Positions 46,957 to 55,002 of a stretch of DNA of 64,000 nucleotides are shown piece by piece. Origin of the DNA: an uncultured Bacteroidales bacterium (lineage in GTDB: Bacteria; Bacteroidota; Bacteroidia; Bacteroidales; UBA932); NCBI GenBank assembly GCA_900316955.1, contig ONEX01000012.1, forward strand, positions 39,971 through 103,970. Reading direction: 5' to 3'. A model generated the notes under the pieces. That model searched no databases. It saw only the letters and a list, made by a program, of their open reading frames with translations, and was not told the DNA's origin. Within the stretch, counting starts at the first letter, position 1. Each line of letters opens with the position of its first letter. Both the position numbers and the translations under genes were made by a program.

Positions 46957-49011
46957 CTATTTCAAAGTGAATGTCTTCGTTTTACCCCTGTACGTGCACC
47001 GCACGACGCGGGCGTCCTGGTCGATGGCGACCTGCACGGACTTCGGCGCCTTGACGGCGATCTTGCCGGTCACGCCCGACGGCACGGCCACCTCATAGAA
47101 CGTATTGTCCGTCAATCCGTTCTGCTCCGTCGTCCAGACGGGGTGCGCGGGCATTTCCAGCGTCTGGCCGCCGACGGAGATCTTCACGGCCGGCGGGACG
47201 GGGAATTCCATCTTCTGCCCCTTCTTGGTGAATCCGAAGCCCATGACGTCGCACAGGGGCTCCCCGGCAGGGCCTTCGGCCACGAGGAACAGGGCGTGCT
47301 TGCCCGTCAGGCCATCGACGGCATCGCCGACCGATACCGTATATTTCGTGACATCGGCCGGAGCGCCGGCGGGGATTTCCACTTCCCCGACCTTCGTGCC
47401 GTTCCAGGCGCCGCCTTCCCAGGGACCGTCGATCCAGACGCCCACCTTGAAGGACTGCGCCGTGCGGGCGGCGACGAACAGATTGAACACCGTCCCATTG
47501 CCGGGGCGCACGCCCTCGAACGCCGGCAGGCCGGGCGCGCCCTCGGGCAGGCCGCCGAAGCCGATGTACTTATACCCCAGGATATCCCCGGCCTGCACCT
47601 CGGTGATGTCCATCCGGTTGTCCCAGACATCCCAGCCGTCCTGGATCGAGTTCGGGTTGGAGAGATAGCAGGCATAGCCCGCGGAATAATAGCGGTACGG
47701 CGGCAGGCCGTAGATGAAGAAACCCTCGGAAGTCACTTCCGCGCCCCGGTACTCGGAGCCGTCAGAGGCCTTCACCGTGAAGGCGCCCTTGTACGGGTCG
47801 TAGGCGGTAATCCGCACCACGCCGCCTTCGGAAACCGGCTTCTCATCGGCCTGGACGGCCACCGGGGCGACCATCGACTGGCGGGCGAAGCCGAAGCCGC
47901 GCGGGGCGCGGTGATAGAACACGTACCACTGGCCGTTGATCTCCGCCAGCGAGCCGTGGGTGTTGTTGTCGCCGAAATGGGTCTCCAGCGCGGAGCCGTC
48001 GCGGGACAGGACCGGGCCGCGGGCGTCCACGAGGACGCCGCCGCTCTTCCAGGGCCCGCGCGGCGTGTCGGCATAGGCATACCGCAGCGTCGCATTGCTC
48101 TGCGTCAGGCCGTATTCCTGCCCGGAGAAACCGCTGTAGAGATAGATATACTTATTTCCGATCTTCCGGAACGAGGAGGCCTCATAGAACTGGAAATCGT
48201 CCAGGTCCTCCCCCGCCGCCACGGCCGGGAACTCGATCTTCTCGCCCTCCCGGATGCCGGCCCACTGGACGTGCTGCTTCAAATCGTCGGCCACGGCCTG
48301 TCCCTTCGGAAGCTTCGCCAGATAGGACGTGATCATGGACGGAACCCAGAACGGGTAGTCCGGTTTCCCGTAGCGGGGCGTAAACATCGTATTCTGGTCC
48401 AGTTCCGTCGCGCTGGCCCGCTGGATGCCCCAGGCGCCGTAAGCCCGGAAACCGATGGCATAATCCGGATCGGCAGGATCGTCGACCTGCTCGACCAGCA
48501 CGCCCGGGTCGAAGCCCATGATGCTGCCGGGCGCGAGCTTCCCGTCCTGCACGTTCAGCACCGTGAACGGGCCGTCCGGACGGTCGCCGACGCACACCAT
48601 CGGCGTATGCATCAAGGCGTGCGGATACAGGTAATACTTGTGCGAGCCGTCGTCCCGGCGCATCACCTCCACGAGGTCCGGCGCATAGACCGTGCTCATA
48701 TTCCCGTTTTGCGTGTACGTGAACACCGGGCCCTCGTCCCGCCAGGCGGTCAGGTCCTCCACCGGCGCCGACCATTGACGGTCATCCTGTCCGCAGTAGC
48801 TTTCCACGCGCGTGTCGTGCGAGCCCGTCACATAGATGCGATAATGACCCGGGTTGTCCGGATCCTCGAACACCCGCGGCTCCCCGTCCGGCACGTGCTC
48901 CCAAAGGGGCAAGTACGGATTGCCAATGAAATCAGCGGTCTCCGGCTGAACCCGGACGCAAGAAACAACGGCCAGACACAAGGCCAACAAAAAGAGAGAA
49001 AACTTTGCCAT
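46957..49011 (-). CDS. GH43 five-bladed-propeller glycosidase with C-terminal CBM6-like domain, lipoprotein
   Basis: 684 residues. Lipoprotein Cys18 (VVSC). The beta-propeller occupies about 30-400: EPRVFEDPDNPG with the catalytic base aspartate, APDLVEV, FYEASSFRKIG with the general acid, and THGSLAEINGQWYVFYHR. A beta-sandwich of about 130 residues follows (GYKYIGFGG, FNLFVAARTA, VGVWIDGPW), like CBM6, then a short Ig-like end. Family activities are arabinofuranosidase, xylosidase and galactosidase types. First gene of the GH43-GH30 pair. Confidence 0.88.
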   Translation of the reverse strand: MAKFSLFLLALCLAVVSCVRVQPETADFIGNPYLPLWEHVPDGEPRVFEDPDNPGHYRIYVTGSHDTRVESYCGQDDRQWSAPVEDLTAWRDEGPVFTYTQNGNMSTVYAPDLVEVMRRDDGSHKYYLYPHALMHTPMVCVGDRPDGPFTVLNVQDGKLAPGSIMGFDPGVLVEQVDDPADPDYAIGFRAYGAWGIQRASATELDQNTMFTPRYGKPDYPFWVPSMITSYLAKLPKGQAVADDLKQHVQWAGIREGEKIEFPAVAAGEDLDDFQFYEASSFRKIGNKYIYLYSGFSGQEYGLTQSNATLRYAYADTPRGPWKSGGVLVDARGPVLSRDGSALETHFGDNNTHGSLAEINGQWYVFYHRAPRGFGFARQSMVAPVAVQADEKPVSEGGVVRITAYDPYKGAFTVKASDGSEYRGAEVTSEGFFIYGLPPYRYYSAGYACYLSNPNSIQDGWDVWDNRMDITEVQAGDILGYKYIGFGGLPEGAPGLPAFEGVRPGNGTVFNLFVAARTAQSFKVGVWIDGPWEGGAWNGTKVGEVEIPAGAPADVTKYTVSVGDAVDGLTGKHALFLVAEGPAGEPLCDVMGFGFTKKGQKMEFPVPPAVKISVGGQTLEMPAHPVWTTEQNGLTDNTFYEVAVPSGVTGKIAVKAPKSVQVAIDQDARVVRCTYRGKTKTFTLK

Positions 49012-49025
49012 CTTTCGTCGTATAT

Positions 49026-49160
49026 GTCCGCAATTGCGGAAAATCCTTCTTATACATCATTCTGCCAGCAAATGCGTCCATAAAAAGAGCACTTTTGGCC
49101 CTTTTTGTTGCCGCAATTGCACTTGGCAATGCTTCCACGACCTCTTTACCGCAATTGCGG
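49026..49160. repeat. CCGCAATTGC element Y: 135-bp MITE-like repeat
   Basis: Second copy of element X. Left end CCGCAATTGCGGAAAA, inner core TTGCCGCAATTGCAC at 49109-49123, right end TTTACCGCAATTGCGG. Core spacing 85 and 38 bp. It fills the gap between the response-regulator stop and the GH43 start. Confidence 0.75.
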
Positions 49161-49174
49161 CCTGCAGGCCGCAA
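49155..49174 (-). terminator. 20-bp perfect palindrome directly after the response-regulator stop
   Basis: TTGCGGCCTGCAGGCCGCAA overlaps the right end of element Y and lies one base past the stop codon. A strong hairpin without a clean T-run; a possible terminator or part of the mobile element. Confidence 0.4.
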
Positions 49175-49175
49175 A

Positions 49176-49925
49176 CTACCTCGCTATCGAATGTTCCCGC
49201 AGGTACGCATCGAATGCCTCGCGGTAGGCGTCGGACACGTGCAGCAGCCGGTCCCCGACTTTCACGTCGCCGGTGCCGCTCACCGAGGCGACCTTGTCCA
49301 GGGCGACGATGAACGAGCGGTGGATCCGCATGAACTGTCCGCTGGGAAGCATCTCTTCCATCCCCTTCATCGTCACGTGCGTGACGAGCGGCTGCTTCTG
49401 CGACGCCAGGAACACCATCACGTAATCCTTCATCCCCTCGACGAACAGGATGTCGTCGAATTCCACCTTCCGGAGGGCGCCATCGACCTTGAAGAAGGTG
49501 GACGTCTTCGCTTCGGGGGCCGGGGCCGCCGCCGGGGCCGCGGCAGCCGTCGCCGCCTCCTTCAGCGTGAACCATTCCCGCGCCTTCTCCGCCGCCTCCA
49601 GGAACTTCTGGTAGCGGATGGGCTTCAGCAGGAAATCCAGGGCGGAAACCTCATAGCTCTCGAACGCGTACTGCTTGAAGGCGGTCGTGAAGATGATGCG
49701 AGTGCCGGCGGGGACCATCCGGGACAGTTCCATCCCGCTCAGGTCGGGCATCTGGATGTCCAGGAACACCAGGTCCGGGGCCTGCGTCCGCATCTCGGAC
49801 AGGGCCAGGACCGGGTCGGTAAAGGACGCCGCCAGCTCCAGGAAAGGCGTCCTGGCGATGAAGTTTTCCAGCATCTTGACGGCGAGAGGCTCGTCGTCCA
49901 CGACGAAGCAGCGCAGGGAGGTCAT
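49176..49925 (-). CDS. LytTR-family response regulator
   Basis: 249 residues. The receiver domain has the acidic pair D10-D11, phospho-acceptor D56 in FLDIQMP and LLKPI lysine. An Ala/Pro-rich linker (about 120-140) leads to a LytTR DNA-binding domain (FFKVDGALRKVEFDDILFVEG, FMRIHRSFIVAL). It overlaps the sensor kinase stop as ATGA. A likely target is the receptor gene two positions upstream, whose promoter carries a 17-bp inverted repeat. The linker composition is unusually low-complexity. Confidence 0.9.
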   Translation of the reverse strand: MTSLRCFVVDDEPLAVKMLENFIARTPFLELAASFTDPVLALSEMRTQAPDLVFLDIQMPDLSGMELSRMVPAGTRIIFTTAFKQYAFESYEVSALDFLLKPIRYQKFLEAAEKAREWFTLKEAATAAAAPAAAPAPEAKTSTFFKVDGALRKVEFDDILFVEGMKDYVMVFLASQKQPLVTHVTMKGMEEMLPSGQFMRIHRSFIVALDKVASVSGTGDVKVGDRLLHVSDAYREAFDAYLREHSIAR

Positions 49926-50983
49926 AAGGATTTCAAGGTAACTTGCACGTGATAAGTGTCGTCCGCAGCCGTCTGCTCATAGGTGTAGCGGCCGGGATAC
50001 AGCAGTTCGAGCCGACGCTTCATGTTCTCCAGGCCGATGCCGGAGCCGATATGGTCCGTCCCCTGCTTCTCGAACAGGGAGTTGTCGCAGGCGAACACCA
50101 GGTCGTCCCCGTCCATGTGCATCGCCACCTTCACGAAGGAAGGATGCCGGGCGTTGACCCCGTGCTTGAACGCGTTCTCCACCAGGGAGATGAACAGGAG
50201 CGGCGCCACCTCCACCGGCTTGGACGGCGCCTCGAGCTGCTTCTCGACGGTCGTCAGCTCGTTGCAGCGGAGGGCCATCAGGTCGATGTAATTGTCCATG
50301 AACTCGATCTCCGACGCGAGCTGGACCTTCTCCGCCTCGCTGTCGTACAGCGCATACCGCAGCAGGTCGCTCAGCTGGCCGATACTCTCTTGCGCCTTGT
50401 CCGGGTCGATCTGCGTCAGGGACGAGATGTTGTTCAGGGTATTGAACAGGAAATGCGGGTTGAGCTGATGCTTGAGCCAGGTCAGTTCAGCCTCGGCCGT
50501 CTTGCGGCGCTCTTCCTCGAACTGCATCTCCCGGTCGTTCATCCGCATCAGGTGACGGAGTCCCACCGCAAGCAGGATCATCAGCACCTGGAAGAAGACG
50601 GCGGCGATGATCCCGCCCAGGAAGAAGGCCCAGATGTTCCGCATCCCAATCTGGTTCACCACTTCCTCCGGGACCTCCAACGGTCCCCGGGGGATGAACC
50701 GGTACAGGTTGTAGCCCACCAGCAGCAGGACATTGAGGATGTAGAACCATTTCACCTTTCCCTTCCCGCCATACAGGAACTGCGGGACGAGCAGATAGTA
50801 GTTCAGGCCGTACAGGAGGAACAGCGGGAGCACCATCCGCGCGGTGTGGCGGAACACGAAGAAGGCCTGCTGCATATGGCCGGTCGTCGTCCAGGTGACG
50901 AGGGCCGGAACGAGAAAAACACCAGCCCAGACGACGATCTGGGTGGTGTTCAGGATGAGATTTCTGCGCCGGAGATTTTGCAT
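49922..50983 (-). CDS. LytS/YpdA-type sensor histidine kinase
   Basis: 353 residues from the ATG at 50983, four bases after a TATATTTG box. Four membrane helices at about 15-33, 49-67, 79-97 and 117-141, then a coiled-coil. The His-kinase domain has H177 in QLNPHFLFNTLNNISS, followed by a HATPase with GSGIGLENM. This is the 5TM-less short sensor form common in Bacteroidetes. The membrane region has no large sensory loop, so the signal may come through the membrane or from a partner, possibly the upstream barrel protein. Co-transcribed with the regulator. Confidence 0.9.
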   Translation of the reverse strand: MQNLRRRNLILNTTQIVVWAGVFLVPALVTWTTTGHMQQAFFVFRHTARMVLPLFLLYGLNYYLLVPQFLYGGKGKVKWFYILNVLLLVGYNLYRFIPRGPLEVPEEVVNQIGMRNIWAFFLGGIIAAVFFQVLMILLAVGLRHLMRMNDREMQFEEERRKTAEAELTWLKHQLNPHFLFNTLNNISSLTQIDPDKAQESIGQLSDLLRYALYDSEAEKVQLASEIEFMDNYIDLMALRCNELTTVEKQLEAPSKPVEVAPLLFISLVENAFKHGVNARHPSFVKVAMHMDGDDLVFACDNSLFEKQGTDHIGSGIGLENMKRRLELLYPGRYTYEQTAADDTYHVQVTLKSL

Positions 50984-50987
50984 ATTG

Positions 50988-50995
50988 CAAATATA
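50988..50995 (-). promoter_or_regulatory. TAnnTTTG -7 box 4 nt from the sensor kinase start codon
   Basis: Minus strand TATATTTG followed by CAAT and the ATG. If used, transcription would start at the start codon itself. It lies in the 17-bp gap after the receptor gene. Confidence 0.6.
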
Positions 50996-51000
50996 GTAAA

Positions 51001-53469
51001 TTATTGCATCATAATCGAGCCCATGCTTTCGGCGGTGGTGGTGCTGTTCAGCTGGTCTTCGTTCTGGATGGTGCGGGAGGCGCGCTTGGCGGAGTAGTTG
51101 CCCTGCTTGCCGAAGGTCCAGCTGACCTGGAAGGTGACCTGACGCATCGGGATGGTGGTGCTCATGTCGGAGACGAAGCCCTTGCCGACGGTGTGGGAGG
51201 ACATGGACATCTCGAAGCCCTTGGCCAGCGGGAGCATGCCGTTCACGGAGAAGCTCAGGCGGTCGTTGAGGAAGGACTTGGTGAGGCCGACCATCGCCAT
51301 GGACATACCCGTCGTACGGCCCTGGAGGGTCACCTGGCTGCCCATCATGATGGCGTTCGCGGAGAGGCGGATGTCCCAGGGCAGGGTCTGCTGGCCACCC
51401 ACCATCAGGTTGTAGGCCCATCCGCTGTTGTGCTGGCCGAGCTGGGCGCTGGCGATGTCGCTGTAGGTGAGGCCGCCGTTGATCATGATGCGGGTCTTGT
51501 TGGTGGGATTCAGCATCATGTAGGCGTTCAGGCCGGTGCTCTGGCTCGTGACGATGTTGCCGTAGGTCGTGTTCAGGAGGTTGTTCTCGTCAAAGAAGCT
51601 GTAGGCGGAGATGCCGTTGCCGGTGTAGCTGTAGCGGAGGGTGGCGTTCACCATTACCTTCGGGGTATAGGCGCTGTACACGAGGGAGATGTTGTGACCG
51701 CGTTCGACTTCCAGGTCGGTGTTGCCGTAGGTGAGGGCGGTCGGATCGGTGGTGTCCACGTACGGGTTCAGGTAGGAGATGCCCGGGCGGGAGATGCGCA
51801 TGTTGTAGCTTATGCCGATGTTCTGGGTCATGGACGGGCTCCACTGGATGCTGGCGGTCGGGACGAGGCTGCCGTAGTCGGTGCGGAAAGCGTTCGTCTG
51901 GGCGGAGGAGCTGTAGTTCTGCCAGGTGTGCTCGTAGCGGACGCCGCCCTTCACGCCGATGGTGCCGAAGTTGCCGGTGAGTTCGGCGTAGGCCGCGCCG
52001 ATGCGGTTGTAGTAGTCATAGTCCAGGCTGCTCAGGGGGTTGATGACGAACTTGGAGCCGTCCCAGAGGTAGTCCTGCTGGCTGGAGGAGTTGTGGCGGT
52101 CGATGTACTTGGCGCCGGTGGACAGGCTGTAGTACAGGCCCATCGGGGTGGTGAAGTCGGCCTGGACGGTGTGGTCGGTGGAGCCGGTGCGGCCGTCGGA
52201 CTTGCGGTCGGTGAGGTCGAAGCCGGGGATGCTCTCCGCGTTGAAGGTGTTCAGGGTGTTGTTCACGGACGGGGCGCCGTTGTACTGGTAGGACAGGGTG
52301 AAGGTGCGGCCGGGGAAATCGGCCCAGGAGTGCTGGTAGTCAGCGCCCACGGAGATGCTGTTGCGGGTCATCAGGGACTCGGTCGTGCCGGTGTAGGTGA
52401 AGGCGTCGGCGCCAGGGGCGAAAAGCATCGTGTTCGTGGTGCCGGCGGTGTTGTTGGTGCCGAAGTGCATCAGGCCCACGGTGGCGGACACGAGGTTCTG
52501 GGGATCGATCTCGTAAGAGGCGCTGATGTTGCCCATCAGCATGGGCATGGACATCGTGGACTCGGTGTGGGTGGAGGTGGAGAAGCCGTTGTCCTGCTTG
52601 CGCGTCATGTCCATCACGGTGCCCTTGCTCCCCTGCTGCATGCCGTTGAAATTGGCGGTCAGGGCGAACTTGCCCTGCTGCATGCTGCCGAACAGGCCGC
52701 CGCCGTAGCCGCGGGTGGAAGCCTGGGCGCGGAGGGTGCCGTACATGCCGTCGGCCGCGCTCTGGCCGCCCGTGACGGCCTTGTTGGTGGTGATGTTCAG
52801 CACGCCGCCCACGCCCTCGGCGTCATAGCGGACGCCCGGGTTGGTGACGACCTCGACGTTCTTGACGGAGCTCGCGGGCATCATCTTGAAGATCTGCGAG
52901 GCGTTCTGGGACATCATCTGGTTGGGCTTGCCGTCCACATAGACCACGAAGGAGGAGGAGCCGTTCACGGAGATGTTGTCCTGGCCGTCCACGGAGACCA
53001 TCGGCACCTTGCGGAGCATGTCCAGCACGGTGGAGGTCTTGGAGTCCACGTCGTCCTCCACGTTGTAGGTGATCTTGTCCACTTCCATCTTCACGAGCGG
53101 ACGCAGCGCGGTGACGGTGCCGGCCTTGAGGAGCTCGGCGGCGTCCTCGACGAGGATTTCGCCCAGGTCGATCACTTCTTCGCCGTTGATCTTGAAGTAG
53201 CGGCGGGCCTGCTTGCGGCCCATGTTGTCGAAGAGGAGGTAATAGTTGCCCTTGATGTCGAAGGTATGGGCGAAGGTTCCGTCCTCGGCGGTGGTGGTGA
53301 AGGCGACGGCCTTGGAGTCGTCACCGACCTTGAAGAACTGGAGGATGGCCGCCGGCTCCGGCTGACGGGTCAGGGAGTCGAGGACGATGCCTTTGACGGT
53401 GCGGATTTCCTGGGCGTTCGCGGCGAGGCCGGCGAACAGGGCGACGAGGAGGATGTAGAACTTTTTCAT
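51001..53469 (-). CDS. Outer-membrane beta-barrel family receptor with carboxypeptidase-like and plug domains
   Basis: 822 residues. Signal peptide 1-19. A CarboxypepD-regulatory-like domain covers about 24-110 (VKGIVLDSLTRQPEPAAI). A plug-like domain covers about 125-215 (DMLRKVPMVSVDGQDNISVNG; GVRYDAEGVGGVLNI). A 22-strand-type barrel region ends in KRASRTIQNEDQLNS and a short tail (residues about 230-822). This is the OMP_b-brl_3 family, related to TonB receptors but not SusC. Barrel strands are rich in M/Q/S. It stands before a LytS-LytR pair, which may sense its activity or regulate it. Ligand unknown. Confidence 0.85.
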   Translation of the reverse strand: MKKFYILLVALFAGLAANAQEIRTVKGIVLDSLTRQPEPAAILQFFKVGDDSKAVAFTTTAEDGTFAHTFDIKGNYYLLFDNMGRKQARRYFKINGEEVIDLGEILVEDAAELLKAGTVTALRPLVKMEVDKITYNVEDDVDSKTSTVLDMLRKVPMVSVDGQDNISVNGSSSFVVYVDGKPNQMMSQNASQIFKMMPASSVKNVEVVTNPGVRYDAEGVGGVLNITTNKAVTGGQSAADGMYGTLRAQASTRGYGGGLFGSMQQGKFALTANFNGMQQGSKGTVMDMTRKQDNGFSTSTHTESTMSMPMLMGNISASYEIDPQNLVSATVGLMHFGTNNTAGTTNTMLFAPGADAFTYTGTTESLMTRNSISVGADYQHSWADFPGRTFTLSYQYNGAPSVNNTLNTFNAESIPGFDLTDRKSDGRTGSTDHTVQADFTTPMGLYYSLSTGAKYIDRHNSSSQQDYLWDGSKFVINPLSSLDYDYYNRIGAAYAELTGNFGTIGVKGGVRYEHTWQNYSSSAQTNAFRTDYGSLVPTASIQWSPSMTQNIGISYNMRISRPGISYLNPYVDTTDPTALTYGNTDLEVERGHNISLVYSAYTPKVMVNATLRYSYTGNGISAYSFFDENNLLNTTYGNIVTSQSTGLNAYMMLNPTNKTRIMINGGLTYSDIASAQLGQHNSGWAYNLMVGGQQTLPWDIRLSANAIMMGSQVTLQGRTTGMSMAMVGLTKSFLNDRLSFSVNGMLPLAKGFEMSMSSHTVGKGFVSDMSTTIPMRQVTFQVSWTFGKQGNYSAKRASRTIQNEDQLNSTTTAESMGSIMMQ

Positions 53470-53470
53470 G

Positions 53471-53521
53471 ATATTGCGATACTTTTGTTTTCGATTTCCG
53501 AGAGCAAAAGTACCGCAATAT
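53471..53521. promoter_or_regulatory. 17-bp inverted repeat over the receptor promoter (candidate operator)
   Basis: Arms ATATTGCGATACTTTTG (53471-53487) and CAAAAGTACCGCAATAT (53505-53521) match at 16 of 17 positions, with a 17-bp spacer. The right arm contains the minus-strand -7 box TACTTTTG (53505-53512). The left arm begins one base after the start codon. Confidence 0.6.
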
Positions 53522-53575
53522 GCAAGAGGCTGACGCCGGTTTTAGACGAACAGCCCGTTTCTGTAGACGAATTCC

Positions 53576-54913
53576 CTAAAGTCGGGCCTTGATGGCTTTG
53601 GTCGCCTCCTCGTAGCCGGGCTTTTCGAGGAGGGCGAACATGTTCTTCTTGTAGGCCTCCACGCCGGGCTGGTTGAACGGATTCACCCCGAGCGTGTACG
53701 CGCTCACGCCGCACGCGAACTCGAAGAAATAGAACAGGGAGCCGAGGTTGAACGCATCGACCTGCTCCACGCACACCTGGAGCTGGGGCACGCCGCCGTC
53801 CTGGTGGGCGATGACGGTGCCGAGCTCGGCCATGTGGTTGCAGTGCTCCACCGGCTTGCCGGCGAGGTAGTTCAGCTGGTCGAGGTTCTGGGGGTCGGAG
53901 CCGATCACGACGCTGCGGGTGGCCTTCTCCACGTGGACGACGGTCTCGAACATCACGCGGTCGCCTTCCTGGATGAACTGGCCCATGGAGTGGAGGTCGG
54001 CGGTGTTGTTGACGGAGGCGGGGAAGATGCCCACGCCGTCCTTGCCCTCGGACTCGCCGTAGAGCTGCTTCCACCATTCGGCCAGGTAGGTGAACTTAGG
54101 ATTGTAGTTGACGAGGATCTCCACCTTCTTGCCGTATTCCTTATAGAGGAGGTTCCGCATCGCGGCGTACACGACGGCGGGGTTCTCCGCGGACTTCACG
54201 GCCAGGGCCTTCTCGGCCTCGAGGGCGCCGGCGAGGATGGCGCGCACGTCGAATCCGGCCACCACGATGGGCAGGATGCCCACGGGGGTGAGAACGGAGA
54301 AGCGGCCGCCCACATTGTCCGGGACGATGAAGGTCTTGTAGCCTTCCTGGGTGGAGAGGGTCTTGAGGGCGCCCTTCTTGGCATCAGTGATGGCGACGAT
54401 GCGCTCGGCCGCCTCCTTCTTGCCGTAGGTGTCCTCCAGGTACTGCTTCACGATGCGGAAGGCGACGGCGGGCTCGGTGGTGGTGCCGGACTTGGAGATG
54501 ACGATGCAGGCGACATTGCGCTCGGCGGCCAGGTCCATGAGTTCGGCGAGGTATTCCTCGGACAGGTTGTTGCCGGCGAAGACGACCTCGGCGGCGTCCT
54601 TCTTCGCAAGCTGCTTCGCGAAGTTGTGGCTGAGGGCCTCGATCGCGCACTTGGCGCCGAGGTAGGAACCGCCGATGCCGATGGCGATCACCAGGTCCAC
54701 GCCCTTGGCCTTCCAGTCGTCGCGGATCGCCTCACAATCCGCAATCAGGCTTTCGGGGGTCTCGGACGGCAGATGCTTCCAACCCAGGAAGTCATTGCCG
54801 GCGCCGTTTCCGGCGACGAGGACATCGAAAGCATCGAGGGCCTTGCCCACATACGCATCAAACTTGGCTCCATCCACGAAGCCGCAGCAACCTTTAACGT
54901 CTACTTTTACCAT
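53576..54913 (-). CDS. pgi: Glucose-6-phosphate isomerase
   Basis: 445 residues, the short bacterial form. Signatures: IGGSYLGAKCAIEAL, ISKSGTTTEPAVAFR, GGRFSVLTPVG, NQPGVEAYKKN. It interconverts glucose- and fructose-6-phosphate in the cytoplasm. Monocistronic, with a TAAATTTG promoter 25 nt upstream, divergent from the phosphatase-GDPD gene. Confidence 0.95.
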   Translation of the reverse strand: MVKVDVKGCCGFVDGAKFDAYVGKALDAFDVLVAGNGAGNDFLGWKHLPSETPESLIADCEAIRDDWKAKGVDLVIAIGIGGSYLGAKCAIEALSHNFAKQLAKKDAAEVVFAGNNLSEEYLAELMDLAAERNVACIVISKSGTTTEPAVAFRIVKQYLEDTYGKKEAAERIVAITDAKKGALKTLSTQEGYKTFIVPDNVGGRFSVLTPVGILPIVVAGFDVRAILAGALEAEKALAVKSAENPAVVYAAMRNLLYKEYGKKVEILVNYNPKFTYLAEWWKQLYGESEGKDGVGIFPASVNNTADLHSMGQFIQEGDRVMFETVVHVEKATRSVVIGSDPQNLDQLNYLAGKPVEHCNHMAELGTVIAHQDGGVPQLQVCVEQVDAFNLGSLFYFFEFACGVSAYTLGVNPFNQPGVEAYKKNMFALLEKPGYEEATKAIKARL

Positions 54914-54938
54914 GGTTAGTTCTCTATTATGTAATTCG

Positions 54939-54946
54939 CAAATTTA
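54939..54946 (-). promoter_or_regulatory. TAnnTTTG -7 box of pgi
   Basis: Minus strand TAAATTTG, 25 nt before the ATG at 54913. Back-to-back with the promoter at 54978. Confidence 0.65.
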
Positions 54947-54977
54947 CGAAATAATTTGCAAACCCGCCAATTATTTG

Positions 54978-54985
54978 TAAATTTG
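54978..54985 (+). promoter_or_regulatory. TAnnTTTG -7 box of the phosphatase-GDPD gene
   Basis: TAAATTTG, 17 nt before the ATG at 55003; a TTTG lies just upstream at 54974-54977. Confidence 0.6.
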
Positions 54986-55002
54986 ACAAAAACACTGAAT
55001 TG

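Noticed and set aside
51004-53592. An 862-codon plus-strand frame
   Set aside because: Antisense to the outer-membrane receptor; composition is shadow-like and there is no promoter or domain.
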